DNA of 64,000 nt from assembly GCF_018614055.1 (NCBI RefSeq), contig NZ_JAGGPB010000005.1, positions 62,001 to 126,000 on the forward strand, read 5' to 3'. The notes under the pieces were generated by a model. It had not been told where the DNA came from and made no database searches. It saw only the letters and a list, made by a program, of their open reading frames with translations. Shown here one piece after another: positions 38,214-46,061 of the stretch (its first letter is position 1; each line of letters starts with the position of its first letter). Origin of the DNA: Streptomyces sp. ISL-98. Lineage in GTDB: Bacteria > Actinomycetota > Actinomycetes > Streptomycetales > Streptomycetaceae. The translations under genes were made by a program, and so were the position numbers.

Positions 38214-39545
38214 TCAGCCCGCTGACGGCGCCCGTACGAGCGTTTCGCCGACGTTGACGAAGCCCTTCTTCACGGACACCAGCCGTCCCTTCCGTACCAC
38301 CTGGAACGTCACGTCCCTGTTGACGATGCGCGGGAAGTCACGTGCCGCCAGCATGTCCTCCAGGCGCCAGCTGAGCGTCGGTGTGAGGCCGCCCGTCTCC
38401 ACGCCCGCGTCGTCGTTCAGCGCGCGGAAGACGTCGGACGCCGTAATCCCGCCCTTGCCGTCCCCGCCGCCCTCGGCGACCGACTTGAGCGTCTCGTTCA
38501 GCACGGTGTACGCGATCCACGTCGTCTGCACCCCGGGGTCCGCCGGGTCGATCCGGTTGTCTGCGAACGCGTGCTCGCGGATGACCTTGCGCATCGGGTC
38601 CCAGCGCGAGTCGCTCGCCACCGGGTACCAGCCTGTGACGTACGCGCCTTCGAAGGGCCCGTTCTTGCCGCCCGTACGGTCGAGGAGCGGCTGCCCCACG
38701 CTGCCCAGGACCGACGCGACGCCGACGTCGTTGACGACCTCGCTCTCCAGCCGCCGGAACGAGTCGAAGAACGTCTCCGTACGGTCGCCGAGCACCGACG
38801 TGACGCAGCCCTTCCCGGTGCCGAACGCATTGAACGCGCCCGCGCTCTTGAGCGCCTCGCGTGCCTGCACCGTGTAGTCGCCCGCGTCCTCCGGCGCCCG
38901 GATGTCGGCGGCCGGCTTGCGGGAGCCCGCCGTGAGACCGGAGCCGAGGAGTGCGGGCATGTCGTCGCCGGCGACGGTGTCGGGGCGTACGAGAGAGACA
39001 CGGTCGCAGTCGCGGGCGAGCTGCCTGCCGTTGCCGGCGAGGAGCGCCGCCTGACCGCCGTTGACGGGGTACGAGAGCGGGCTCGTGAACTCCTCGTCAG
39101 AGACGCCGTAGCCACCGATGTACGGGATGCCGGCGGTCTCCAGGGGGGCCATGAAGGCCCGGCCGTGCTGGCTGTACGAGCCGACCACCGCGATCGCGTT
39201 CTGCCGGACGGCCTGCCTGGCGCAGTTGGCGGCGCCGACCGTCGTGTTGTGCTCGTTGCAGGTGACGACCCGGAGCTCGTGGCCGGAGAGGCCGCCGTTC
39301 GCGTTGACCCAGCGGGCGTAGGCCTTGGCCATGGCGGGCATGCCCGGCATGTTCGTGGCCTGGGTGCCTTCGGGCGCCCAGGTCATTACGGTCACGGGCT
39401 CCCTGGAGCCCCCCGAGCCCCCAGGGATCAGCCCGCAACCGGCCAGCAACGACGCCCCCACCGCCGTTGCTGTGCAGGCGGCGAATAACGTCGCGGCCCT
39501 GGTAAGGCGTGGGCGGTGGGAGGAAGGGCTTCGCCGTCCGGTCAT
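38214..39545 (-). CDS. substrate-binding lipoprotein (branched-chain amino-acid binding type) with a TTA codon
   Basis: The 443-residue protein has a lipoprotein signal (RAATLFAACTATAVGASLLAGC, lipobox LAGC, Cys near residue 37). A periplasmic-binding fold of the LivJ type follows (PAMAKAYARWVNANGGLSGHELRVV, VGSYSQHGRAFMAPLETAGIPYIGGYG). It should bind a small ligand outside the cell; no permease genes are adjacent. TTA at 39486-39488 (codon 20, inside the signal peptide) makes it bldA-dependent. The start is ATG 39543-39545. Confidence 0.88.
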   Translation of the reverse strand: MTGRRSPSSHRPRLTRAATLFAACTATAVGASLLAGCGLIPGGSGGSREPVTVMTWAPEGTQATNMPGMPAMAKAYARWVNANGGLSGHELRVVTCNEHNTTVGAANCARQAVRQNAIAVVGSYSQHGRAFMAPLETAGIPYIGGYGVSDEEFTSPLSYPVNGGQAALLAGNGRQLARDCDRVSLVRPDTVAGDDMPALLGSGLTAGSRKPAADIRAPEDAGDYTVQAREALKSAGAFNAFGTGKGCVTSVLGDRTETFFDSFRRLESEVVNDVGVASVLGSVGQPLLDRTGGKNGPFEGAYVTGWYPVASDSRWDPMRKVIREHAFADNRIDPADPGVQTTWIAYTVLNETLKSVAEGGGDGKGGITASDVFRALNDDAGVETGGLTPTLSWRLEDMLAARDFPRIVNRDVTFQVVRKGRLVSVKKGFVNVGETLVRAPSAG

Positions 39546-39668
39546 GTGCAAGCACGCTTCCGCCCCACGGGTAACGGCGGAGTGAGCATGTCCCAACGAT
39601 GAGTGACATCGAGGTGAATTACGGGGGGCTCTACGTCCGCTCGATCCGGGAACGTACGATCTGCAACC

Positions 39669-40163
39669 GTGCAAGGTTCGGTTAACTCTTCCCGTCGCGG
39701 CCGTCGCTCCCCCACCATGGGCGGCATGCCGCTCAATGACATGCCGTGGTGGCGCTGGCGCACGAACGTGCGATCGGCGCTGCACATGCTCTCCGACCCC
39801 GTCTTCCAGCAGGAGTGCTGGCTGGCCGGTCTCGAGGGCTACGGGGACGTGACAGACGCTGTGTACCGCCTGGTCGAGGACACCTGGCTGGACAACTGGT
39901 CGGCCGAGAAGTACGTCGGCACGATCTTCCGGGACTCCCAGGAGGCGTCGCTCGTCGACGTCGCCGTCCTGCGGGTGCTGCGGATCATGCACCAGGTGGG
40001 GGCGGACGCGCCCGTATCGGCGTACCTGGAGCACCATGCCTGGCCGGAGGCGGTACGGGCGGCCCGCGAGGCGCACGTACGGCTGGCGGTGAACGACGGG
40101 GACGACCCGGACACGGTGCCGCGCACGCTGGACGTCATCCGCATCCTGACCAGCTCCCCCTGA
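39669..40163 (+). CDS. conserved Streptomyces protein (SCO4402 family, by memory)
   Basis: The 164-residue soluble protein contains MPLNDMPWWRWRTNVRSALHML, DAVYRLVEDTWLDNWSAEKYVGTIF and VLRVLRIMHQVGADAPVSAYLEH. It has no known domain. I recall a family named SCO4402 that fits it. GTG 39669 lies eight bases after TACGAT (39655-39660), so the message may be leaderless; ATG 39717 is the alternative start. purU follows after 29 bases, a possible operon. Confidence 0.8.
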   Translation: MQGSVNSSRRGRRSPTMGGMPLNDMPWWRWRTNVRSALHMLSDPVFQQECWLAGLEGYGDVTDAVYRLVEDTWLDNWSAEKYVGTIFRDSQEASLVDVAVLRVLRIMHQVGADAPVSAYLEHHAWPEAVRAAREAHVRLAVNDGDDPDTVPRTLDVIRILTSSP

Positions 40164-40192
40164 CCGGTGCCGGGTATGAAATCCTCGGGGGC

Positions 40193-41068
40193 ATGAGCGT
40201 CGCGCAGCCCGTCCCCCCAGCAGACCAGTACGTCCTCACCCTGTCCTGCCCGGACAAGCAGGGCATCGTCCATGCCGTGTCGAGTTACCTCTTCATGACC
40301 GGCTGCAACATCATGGACAGCCAGCAGTTCGGCGACCGCGACACCGGACTCTTCTTCATGCGGGTCCACTTCTCGGCGGACACGCCGGTGACGGTCGAGA
40401 AGCTGCGGGCGAGTTTTGCGGCGATCGGTGATTCGTTCCGGATGGACTGGCAGATCCACCGCCCGCAGGAGCGGATGCGGATCGTGCTGATGGTCTCGAA
40501 GTTCGGGCACTGCCTGAACGACCTGCTCTTCCGGTCGCGCAGCGGCGCCCTGCCGGTGGAGATCGCGGCGGTCGTCTCGAACCACACGGACTTCGCGGAG
40601 CTGGTCGGCTCGTACGACGTCCCCTTCCACCACATTCCGGTGACACGCGACAACAAGCCGGAGGCGGAGGCGCAGCTGCTGGAGCTGGTGCGCTCCGAGA
40701 ACGTCGAGCTGGTCGTGCTCGCCCGCTACATGCAGGTTCTTTCGGACGACCTGTGCAAGCAGCTGAGTGGCCGGATCATCAACATCCACCACTCCTTCCT
40801 GCCGAGCTTCAAGGGTGCGAAGCCGTACCATCAGGCGCATGCGCGCGGTGTGAAGCTCATCGGCGCGACCGCGCACTATGTGACGGCGGACCTCGACGAG
40901 GGCCCGATCATCGAGCAGGAGGTCGAGCGGGTGGGCCACGACGTGACGCCGGAGCAGCTGGTGGCGATCGGGCGGGACGTGGAGTGCCAGGCGCTGGCGC
41001 GGGCGGTGAAGTGGCACAGCGAGCACCGCGTGCTGCTGAACGGGCGCCGGACGGTGGTGTTCGCGTAG
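40193..41068 (+). CDS. purU: formyltetrahydrofolate deformylase
   Basis: The 291-residue enzyme splits 10-formyl-THF into formate and THF and balances one-carbon pools for purine synthesis. An N-terminal ACT domain (QYVLTLSCPDKQGIVHAVSSYLF) precedes a formyltransferase-fold domain. The active-site Asn-His pair is in INIHHSFLPSF, and the Asp is in HYVTADLDEGPII. GHCLNDLLFR is the usual linker motif. ATG 40193 lies behind CGGGGG. Confidence 0.95.
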   Translation: MSVAQPVPPADQYVLTLSCPDKQGIVHAVSSYLFMTGCNIMDSQQFGDRDTGLFFMRVHFSADTPVTVEKLRASFAAIGDSFRMDWQIHRPQERMRIVLMVSKFGHCLNDLLFRSRSGALPVEIAAVVSNHTDFAELVGSYDVPFHHIPVTRDNKPEAEAQLLELVRSENVELVVLARYMQVLSDDLCKQLSGRIINIHHSFLPSFKGAKPYHQAHARGVKLIGATAHYVTADLDEGPIIEQEVERVGHDVTPEQLVAIGRDVECQALARAVKWHSEHRVLLNGRRTVVFA

Positions 41069-41121
41069 CACGCGAGTGCCTGTGGCGAAGCCTTCCGGCG
41101 GGGCCTTCCCCTACCGGCCCC

Positions 41122-42495
41122 CTACATCCGGCTCAGTGACGCCGCTGCGAACAGCACGTCCCTGATCGCCTCGCGATCGCCCGTCTGGCCCGCCGCCGCG
41201 TCCTCCGGCGGCACATGCCCGGACGCCAGCTGGCAGAACTCGACCCCGTCCAGCGCCACATGCGCCACCTCGTGGTCGCGCGAGCCGACCGCCGCGGGCG
41301 AGTCCAGTGCGATGTACCAGTCGCCGCCGCCCGCGCCCTCGATCTCCAGGTGCAGGGACCGGCCGGGCGAGCCCGCCGTCACCAGGCCCCGCGCGGGCGC
41401 CGCGAGGCCGGCCCTGCGGCGGGCCGCGAGCGTTGCGGGGATCATCCGGGCCGCCAGGTCGATCATGCGGTTCAGGTGCCCGGCGGCCGGCGGTTCGTAC
41501 GGATAGTCCACCGCGTCCGCGATGTCTCCCGCGTGCACCCAGCACTCGAAGGCCCGGTCGAGCAGCGCGTCGCGCAGGGGCAGCGCGAAGTCGCCGTACG
41601 AGACCGACAGTTCGGCCACTCCGCGGCCCGCGAACGAGACCGTGCGGACCAGTGCGTGGCTCTGCTCGCGCCACGGCTCACGGACCGTGCGGGTCGGCGG
41701 GAAGTGGGAGCCTCGCCAGTACGCCTCGGTGCGCTCGGCCGGGGTGGCGGGGGCGTCCGCGCCAATGGGGTCTCCCCTGTTCGAGCGAAGCCGAGAACCT
41801 GGGGAAGGGTCGTCGAGGCCGAGGGCGGTCGCGACGAGGCCGTCGACGGTCATGAGGTGCCCGATGACCCCGGCGACAGTCGTCTTGCGGTTCGTTGCCC
41901 TCGTGCCCGCGAACCACCTGAGGCGCACCGGAGCGTGCCACTCCGAGTCGCCGATGTCCCGCAGCAGCGCGTCGAGGCGTGCCGTCTCCGCGTCGTACGG
42001 TGTGGCCCAGCCGGGGACGGGTATGCGCGCGGGTCTGCGGCCGAGGCAGCCGTCGAGCACGCGGTTGCGCAGCAGCGGGTCGAGGTCCAGGCTGCGCTCG
42101 GTGTGGAGCAGGCCGACGGCGTCCCGCAGGCGCAGGGCCTCGTCGGCGCACGGCGCGCAGGCGGTGAGGTGCTCCTCGACGGCCGCTGTCTCCTCGGGCG
42201 CGCACGCGGAGAGCGCCCACGCGCCCAGCAGCGACTTCAGCACCTTGTGAGTGCGCGGAGGGGGTGGCGGTACGGGCGCCGGGGGTGCGGGGTCCAGCAC
42301 TTCGCGGTCGTCCGGCGCCGCTCTCGGCCACGGTATGCGCGGGGCCTGGTCCCCCGGCCGGTCGCGCCCGTCGGAGCCGATCGAGCCGCCGGAGCCGTCG
42401 GCTCGATCGGCTCCACTGGCTTCGTGGGCCGCGCCGGCCTCTTCGGCCCTGTCGGCTGCGTCGTCGGGGCGGCCGGGCTCGTGGAGCCCGCTCAT
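41122..42495 (-). CDS. zinc-finger anti-sigma factor with a maleylpyruvate-isomerase-like domain
   Basis: The 457-residue protein begins with an Asp/Ala/Gly-rich tail (1-85). A ZAS-type zinc finger follows, with HLTACAPC (HxxxCxxC) near 120. The C-terminal part is an MDMPI/DinB-like bundle (WFAGTRATNRKTTVAGVIGHLMTVDG...ECWVHAGDIADAV) ending in an SCP2-like region. ATG overlaps the stop of the sigma gene (ATGA), so it most likely inhibits that sigma factor. About 20 residues (DDPSPGSRLRSNRGDPIGAD) are encoded by a repeat element and interrupt the enzyme-like domain in frame. Confidence 0.85.
   Translation of the reverse strand: MSGLHEPGRPDDAADRAEEAGAAHEASGADRADGSGGSIGSDGRDRPGDQAPRIPWPRAAPDDREVLDPAPPAPVPPPPPRTHKVLKSLLGAWALSACAPEETAAVEEHLTACAPCADEALRLRDAVGLLHTERSLDLDPLLRNRVLDGCLGRRPARIPVPGWATPYDAETARLDALLRDIGDSEWHAPVRLRWFAGTRATNRKTTVAGVIGHLMTVDGLVATALGLDDPSPGSRLRSNRGDPIGADAPATPAERTEAYWRGSHFPPTRTVREPWREQSHALVRTVSFAGRGVAELSVSYGDFALPLRDALLDRAFECWVHAGDIADAVDYPYEPPAAGHLNRMIDLAARMIPATLAARRRAGLAAPARGLVTAGSPGRSLHLEIEGAGGGDWYIALDSPAAVGSRDHEVAHVALDGVEFCQLASGHVPPEDAAAGQTGDREAIRDVLFAAASLSRM
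41754..41812 (+). repeat. repeat element inside the anti-sigma gene
   Basis: The core 41762-41808 matches 13534-13580 with a single difference. It lies on the opposite strand relative to the gene, so here it is translated from its complement, in frame and without a stop. Confidence 0.85.
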
Positions 42496-43115
42496 CGTGG
42501 CAGCCCCTGCTGCCCGGTATGCCCAAATCCATACATTCCGGACGGAAATGCCGCACCCTCGGCCGCCGCCTCCGGACGCCCCGGGTTCGCCGTGGACAGC
42601 AGCTGCAGCCCCAGCCGCAGCCTCCTGCGCGCCTCGTCCTCCGTGACGCCCAGGTCGGCCGCCGTCTGCCGGTAGTCCCTGCGCTGGAAGTACGCGAGCT
42701 CCAGCGCGGCCCGCAGCGGCGCGGGCATCGATGTCACGATGTAATCCGCGCGGGCCGCTGCCGAGGCCCTGCGCACCTTCAGCTCCAGCTCCTCCGCGCT
42801 GCCTTCGCCACCGTTCATCAGCGCCGCGGCCTCGGTCTGCCGCAGCCGGTGCACCGCCTGCCGGTGTGTGAGCCCGGCCACCCAGGACCTCATCGAGCCC
42901 TGCTTGGGGTCGTACGCGTCCGGGTTCTCCCATACGTAACCGAACACTTCGCGCGTGATCTGGTCGGCGGCCGCGTCGTTGTCGAGCACCCGATGGGCGA
43001 GGCTGTGCACCAGCGAAGCGAACTTGTCGTACAACTCCCCGAGCGCCGCCGCCTCCCCGCGTGCGAGCCGCTGCTGCATCCTGCGGTCCCAGCGGGGTGG
43101 TGTGTCCTTCGCCAT
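42492..43115 (-). CDS. ECF-type RNA polymerase sigma factor
   Basis: The 207-residue protein has sigma region 2 (ALGELYDKFASLVHSLAHRVL, then GSMRSWVAGLTHRQAVHRLRQ) and region 4 (LRAALELAYFQRRDYRQTAADLGVTEDEARRRL). It has a short Gly-rich tail. It is translationally coupled to the zinc-finger anti-sigma gene. The ATG at 43113-43115 is chosen because the conserved part begins right after it. The 256-base gap to the divergent STAS gene holds both promoters; GATAAT at 43261-43266 is one -10 candidate. Confidence 0.9.
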   Translation of the reverse strand: MAKDTPPRWDRRMQQRLARGEAAALGELYDKFASLVHSLAHRVLDNDAAADQITREVFGYVWENPDAYDPKQGSMRSWVAGLTHRQAVHRLRQTEAAALMNGGEGSAEELELKVRRASAAARADYIVTSMPAPLRAALELAYFQRRDYRQTAADLGVTEDEARRRLRLGLQLLSTANPGRPEAAAEGAAFPSGMYGFGHTGQQGLPR

Positions 43116-43371
43116 GCGGCCCCCAGCCCTGTGCGCGTGCCTGTCTCTGTGCTCGTGCCCGTACTCACCGTATGTCTGTCGCCACTTCCTTCGAATGTAG
43201 TGCGAGCCGCTGACAACGCACGCTCCTTTACGGTAAGTGCGCGTTGGTCCGGTCCGGGATGATAATGCTCCGCAAGTTCCGCCGGGACGGTTGTGTTTCG
43301 TGGGAGGACGGCGGGGGCAGCCGCGAGATGGAAGGACAACTTCCGCATCAGCAGAACGAAAGGTCCCACGC

Positions 43372-43746
43372 GTGACGCTGAAGGTGATGGAGGCCGAGCA
43401 CAACGCCTGGGCCGTGCTGCACGTATCCGGAGAACTGGATCTGGTGACCTCGCCCGCGGTCCGCCAGCACGTCCACAACGCCGTCGCGGACGGCCGCCAC
43501 CGCGTGGTGCTCGACCTGTCGAACGTTCTCTTCTGCGATTCCAGCGGCGTCGGCGTCCTGATAGCCGCCCGCCGCCTGATGCGTTCGTGCGGCGGAGATC
43601 TCCGGCTGATCCTGCCCGCCCGCGGCGCCGTCGAAGGCTCCCACGTCAACCGCGTGCTCGCCGCCCTCGGCGTACGCCGCCTCTTCGAGGTCTATCCCGA
43701 TGTGCCCACCGCCGCCGACGACGGGAGTCAGTCCCTCTCCGCCTGA
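43372..43746 (+). CDS. STAS-domain anti-sigma factor antagonist
   Basis: The 124-residue protein is a single STAS domain: WAVLHVSGELDLVTSPAVRQHV, then VVLDLSNVLFCDSSGVGVLIAARR, in which the Ser after CD is the usual phosphorylation site. Such proteins release a sigma factor by binding an RsbW-like kinase. It is divergent from an ECF sigma gene whose partner has a zinc finger instead, so its real partner may be another kinase, perhaps the orphan at 49.7 kb. GTG 43372 has a weak ribosome site. Confidence 0.92.
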   Translation: MTLKVMEAEHNAWAVLHVSGELDLVTSPAVRQHVHNAVADGRHRVVLDLSNVLFCDSSGVGVLIAARRLMRSCGGDLRLILPARGAVEGSHVNRVLAALGVRRLFEVYPDVPTAADDGSQSLSA

Positions 43747-43786
43747 GAATGCCCCGGTCCGGCCCTCGACGTCGTACCCTCCGCAC

Positions 43787-44317
43787 ATGGACAGCGCAGA
43801 GTACGAGCGCAAGACAGCGGCGCGCTTCGCAACTTTCGATCAGGACGGCAACGGCTACATCGACCGCGAGGACTTCAGTGCCGCGGCCGCGGCACTGCTG
43901 GCCGAGTTCGGTACGACAGCCCGTTCCGACAAGGGACAGGCGCTCTACAGCGGGGCGGAGGCCTTCTGGCAGGGCATGGCGGGCATCGCCGACGTGGACG
44001 GTGACCAGCGGGTCAACCGCGAGGAGTTCGTCACCGGGGCGGTGAAGCGGCTGCGCGACAATCCGCAGCGGTTCGCCGAGATCGCACGGCCGTTCCTGCA
44101 CGCGGTCATCGCGATCGCGGCGGAGGACGACGGGACGGGGGTCACTCCCCGGGCTGCGGAGCGTGTGTTGCGGGTGTTGGGGGTGGGTGCGGACGTGGCT
44201 GGTGAGGTTGCGATCGCGCTCGATGCGGATGGGGACGGGCTGATCGGCGAGGACGAGATCCTTGCGGCTTTCGCCCTGTATTACACGACGGCGGAGCCGG
44301 ACCTTCCCGGCGCGTAG
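43787..44317 (+). CDS. EF-hand calcium-binding protein
   Basis: The 176-residue calerythrin-like protein has four EF-hand positions. Loops 1 (DQDGNGYIDRED, residues 18-29), 2 (DVDGDQRVNREE) and 4 (DADGDGLIGEDE) keep their Asp ligands. Loop 3 (AEDDGTGVTPRA) is degraded. It is probably a cytosolic calcium buffer or sensor. TACCCT at 43775-43780 lies six bases before the ATG, so the transcript is probably leaderless. Confidence 0.93.
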   Translation: MDSAEYERKTAARFATFDQDGNGYIDREDFSAAAAALLAEFGTTARSDKGQALYSGAEAFWQGMAGIADVDGDQRVNREEFVTGAVKRLRDNPQRFAEIARPFLHAVIAIAAEDDGTGVTPRAAERVLRVLGVGADVAGEVAIALDADGDGLIGEDEILAAFALYYTTAEPDLPGA

Positions 44318-44340
44318 CCGGCGCCTGTGGGGTGCGGGGC

Positions 44341-44365
44341 GCCTGCGGCGGGCAGCGCCGCAGGC
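44341..44365. terminator. terminator between the EF-hand gene and the CoA ligase
   Basis: GCCTGCGGCG (44341-44350) pairs perfectly with 44356-44365 around a 5-base loop. Its sequence is the GCGCCGCAGGC module of the mosaic repeats, so a repeat here also serves as terminator between convergent genes. Confidence 0.8.
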
Positions 44366-44376
44366 AGTCCCGCGCC

Positions 44377-45912
44377 CTACCCACCCGAATACCGCTCCCG
44401 AAGCCGGTATTTCAGCACCTTCCGCAGCGTCTCGTTGCGCGGCAGTGCGTCCACCACCTCCAGCTGCTCCGGCAGCTTGTGCACCGAAAGCCCTCCCGCC
44501 CTCAGGTGTGCGGTGACCCCCTCCAGGGTCAAGGCCGCCGCCCCCTCCGGCTGTTCGACGACCGCGCACACCCGCTCCCCGCGCGCCGGGTCCGGCAGCC
44601 CGATGACCGCCGCGTCGGCAATGTCCGGGTGCTGGTGCAGCAGGTCCTCGATCTCCTTGGCCGAGATGTTCTCGCCCTTGCGGATGATGATGTCCTTCAG
44701 CCGCCCGGTCAGCACCAGATGGCCGCTCGCGGTGAGGTGCCCGACGTCGCCCGTGATCAGGAAGCCGTCCCGGTCGAACGCGGCCTCGGTCTGCGAAGGC
44801 TCCAGGTAGCCCCGGCAGACGGCCTCGCCGCGCAGCCGCACTTCCCCGTCCGTGCCGGCCGGCAGCGGCTTCCCGGCCTCGTCGGTGATGCGTATCTCCA
44901 TGGCCTCGGGCGGCCGGCCTTCCGTGGTCGCGAGGTTCTCCGGGGTGTCGTCGGGTGCGCCCATCGTGATCATCGGGACCTCGGTCATGCCGTACCCGTG
45001 CGTCAGCAGGCAGCCCAGTTCGCGGACGACCGCATGGTAGATCTCCGGCGGTTTGGGCGCCCCGCCGCCCGCGAGCAGGCGCAGGGTGGGGATGATTTTG
45101 CGCGACGGGTCCTTGCGCTGCTCGGTCAGGAACATCGAGTAGAAGGCTGTGGATCCGCCCGCCACCGTCACGCCGTGCCTGCGGTAGCTCTCCAGCGCGC
45201 CGGGCAGCGCGAACTGTTCGAAGAGGACGGCCGGGAAGCCGTAGAGCAGCAGCATGACGAGATAGTCCGGGCCGCCGATGTGGGCGTACGGGAACGCGAT
45301 CGAGCCGATGTCGTCGGAGGCCGGCTGCAGCGCGTGCGCCAGGCACGAGCCGCCCGCGATCAGCGAACGGTCGGTGTGGAGCACGCCCTTGGGGTCGGAG
45401 GTCGTCCCCGATGTCCAGTAGATCCACCGGACCGCTGTGCCGTCGGATGGTGGTGGGGGCAGTACGGACGGGTCGCCGTCCGGCAGGCTGTCGTACGCCT
45501 CGAAAACGCCCCGCGCACGGAGTCGGTGAGCCATCCCGGTGTGGTCGAATCCGCGCCACTCGCCCGGTACGGCGAAGAACTCCGCCTTCGACTCGCGCAG
45601 CGCGAAGCCGACTTCGCGCTCCCGGTAGAACGGGATGACCGGCGACTGTACGGCCCCGAGCCTGGCCAGGGCGACCGACAGGAGCACCGTCTCGATCCTG
45701 GTGGGCAGCTGCCAGGCGACGACGCCGCCGGGGCGCACGCCCTGCCCGCAGAGCCCCGCCGCGACACGCTCGGCACGGTCCCTGAGCTCGCCGAACGTGA
45801 GGGTGCGGTCGTCCTGGAGGAGGACCGGCCGGTCCGGGGTGAGAGCGGCGCGGCGGTCGACGAGCTCCCAGAAGGTACGGGAGGCGCCCAGTGCGTGTGC
45901 GGTGTCGGTCAC
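44377..45912 (-). CDS. acyl-CoA ligase (cyclohexanecarboxylate/long-chain type)
   Basis: The 511-residue ANL enzyme has YWTSGTTSDPKGV, HGYGMTEVPMITMG, the FLITGDVG motif, GRLKDIIIRKGENIS and a C-terminal RNETLRKVLKYRL with the catalytic Lys. It activates an unknown acid, perhaps cyclic or aliphatic. The start is GTG 45910-45912. An operator of the CTGACG family lies 24 bases upstream, and the promoter (TGGACC, 17 bases, TACGCT on the minus strand) is back to back with that of the amidohydrolase operon. The ligase and that operon probably respond together. Confidence 0.92.
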   Translation of the reverse strand: MTDTAHALGASRTFWELVDRRAALTPDRPVLLQDDRTLTFGELRDRAERVAAGLCGQGVRPGGVVAWQLPTRIETVLLSVALARLGAVQSPVIPFYREREVGFALRESKAEFFAVPGEWRGFDHTGMAHRLRARGVFEAYDSLPDGDPSVLPPPPSDGTAVRWIYWTSGTTSDPKGVLHTDRSLIAGGSCLAHALQPASDDIGSIAFPYAHIGGPDYLVMLLLYGFPAVLFEQFALPGALESYRRHGVTVAGGSTAFYSMFLTEQRKDPSRKIIPTLRLLAGGGAPKPPEIYHAVVRELGCLLTHGYGMTEVPMITMGAPDDTPENLATTEGRPPEAMEIRITDEAGKPLPAGTDGEVRLRGEAVCRGYLEPSQTEAAFDRDGFLITGDVGHLTASGHLVLTGRLKDIIIRKGENISAKEIEDLLHQHPDIADAAVIGLPDPARGERVCAVVEQPEGAAALTLEGVTAHLRAGGLSVHKLPEQLEVVDALPRNETLRKVLKYRLRERYSGG

Positions 45913-45935
45913 GGCAGTCTCCTGGTCCCTCGTAG

Positions 45936-45950
45936 CTGACGGACAGTCAG
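45936..45950. promoter_or_regulatory. operator A of the CTGACG-N3-CGTCAG family
   Basis: CTGACGGACAGTCAG is an inverted repeat with one arm mismatch. It lies just downstream of the predicted start point (near 45955) of the CoA ligase gene, where a bound repressor would block elongation. Confidence 0.7.
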
Positions 45951-45961
45951 ATCACGCCGAG

Positions 45962-45990
45962 AGCGTAGGGCCGTGCGCCTTGTCGGTCCA
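45962..45990 (-). promoter_or_regulatory. promoter of the CoA ligase gene
   Basis: On the minus strand TGGACC (45985-45990), a 17-base spacer and TACGCT (45962-45967) match the vegetative consensus at most positions. Confidence 0.55.
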
Positions 45991-46008
45991 GGGGTGCGGG
46001 GCTAGCCT
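45980..46008 (+). promoter_or_regulatory. promoter of the amidohydrolase operon
   Basis: TTGTCG (45980-45985), a 17-base spacer and TAGCCT (46003-46008) form a vegetative-type promoter. The start point falls inside operator B. Confidence 0.65.
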
Positions 46009-46013
46009 GATTT

Positions 46014-46028
46014 CTGACGGGTCATCAG
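46014..46028. promoter_or_regulatory. operator B of the CTGACG-N3-CGTCAG family
   Basis: CTGACGGGTCATCAG covers the predicted transcription start of the amidohydrolase operon. One base of an arm deviates from the perfect palindrome. Confidence 0.7.
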
Positions 46029-46061
46029 ATACGCGCATCGCGCAGCCGGAGGGACACGCCC

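Noticed and set aside
39547..39560. Second GCAAGC-N2-GCTTGC operator at the lipoprotein start
   Set aside because: One arm is mismatched (GCTTCC) and it overlaps the start codon and first codons, so coding sequence explains it.
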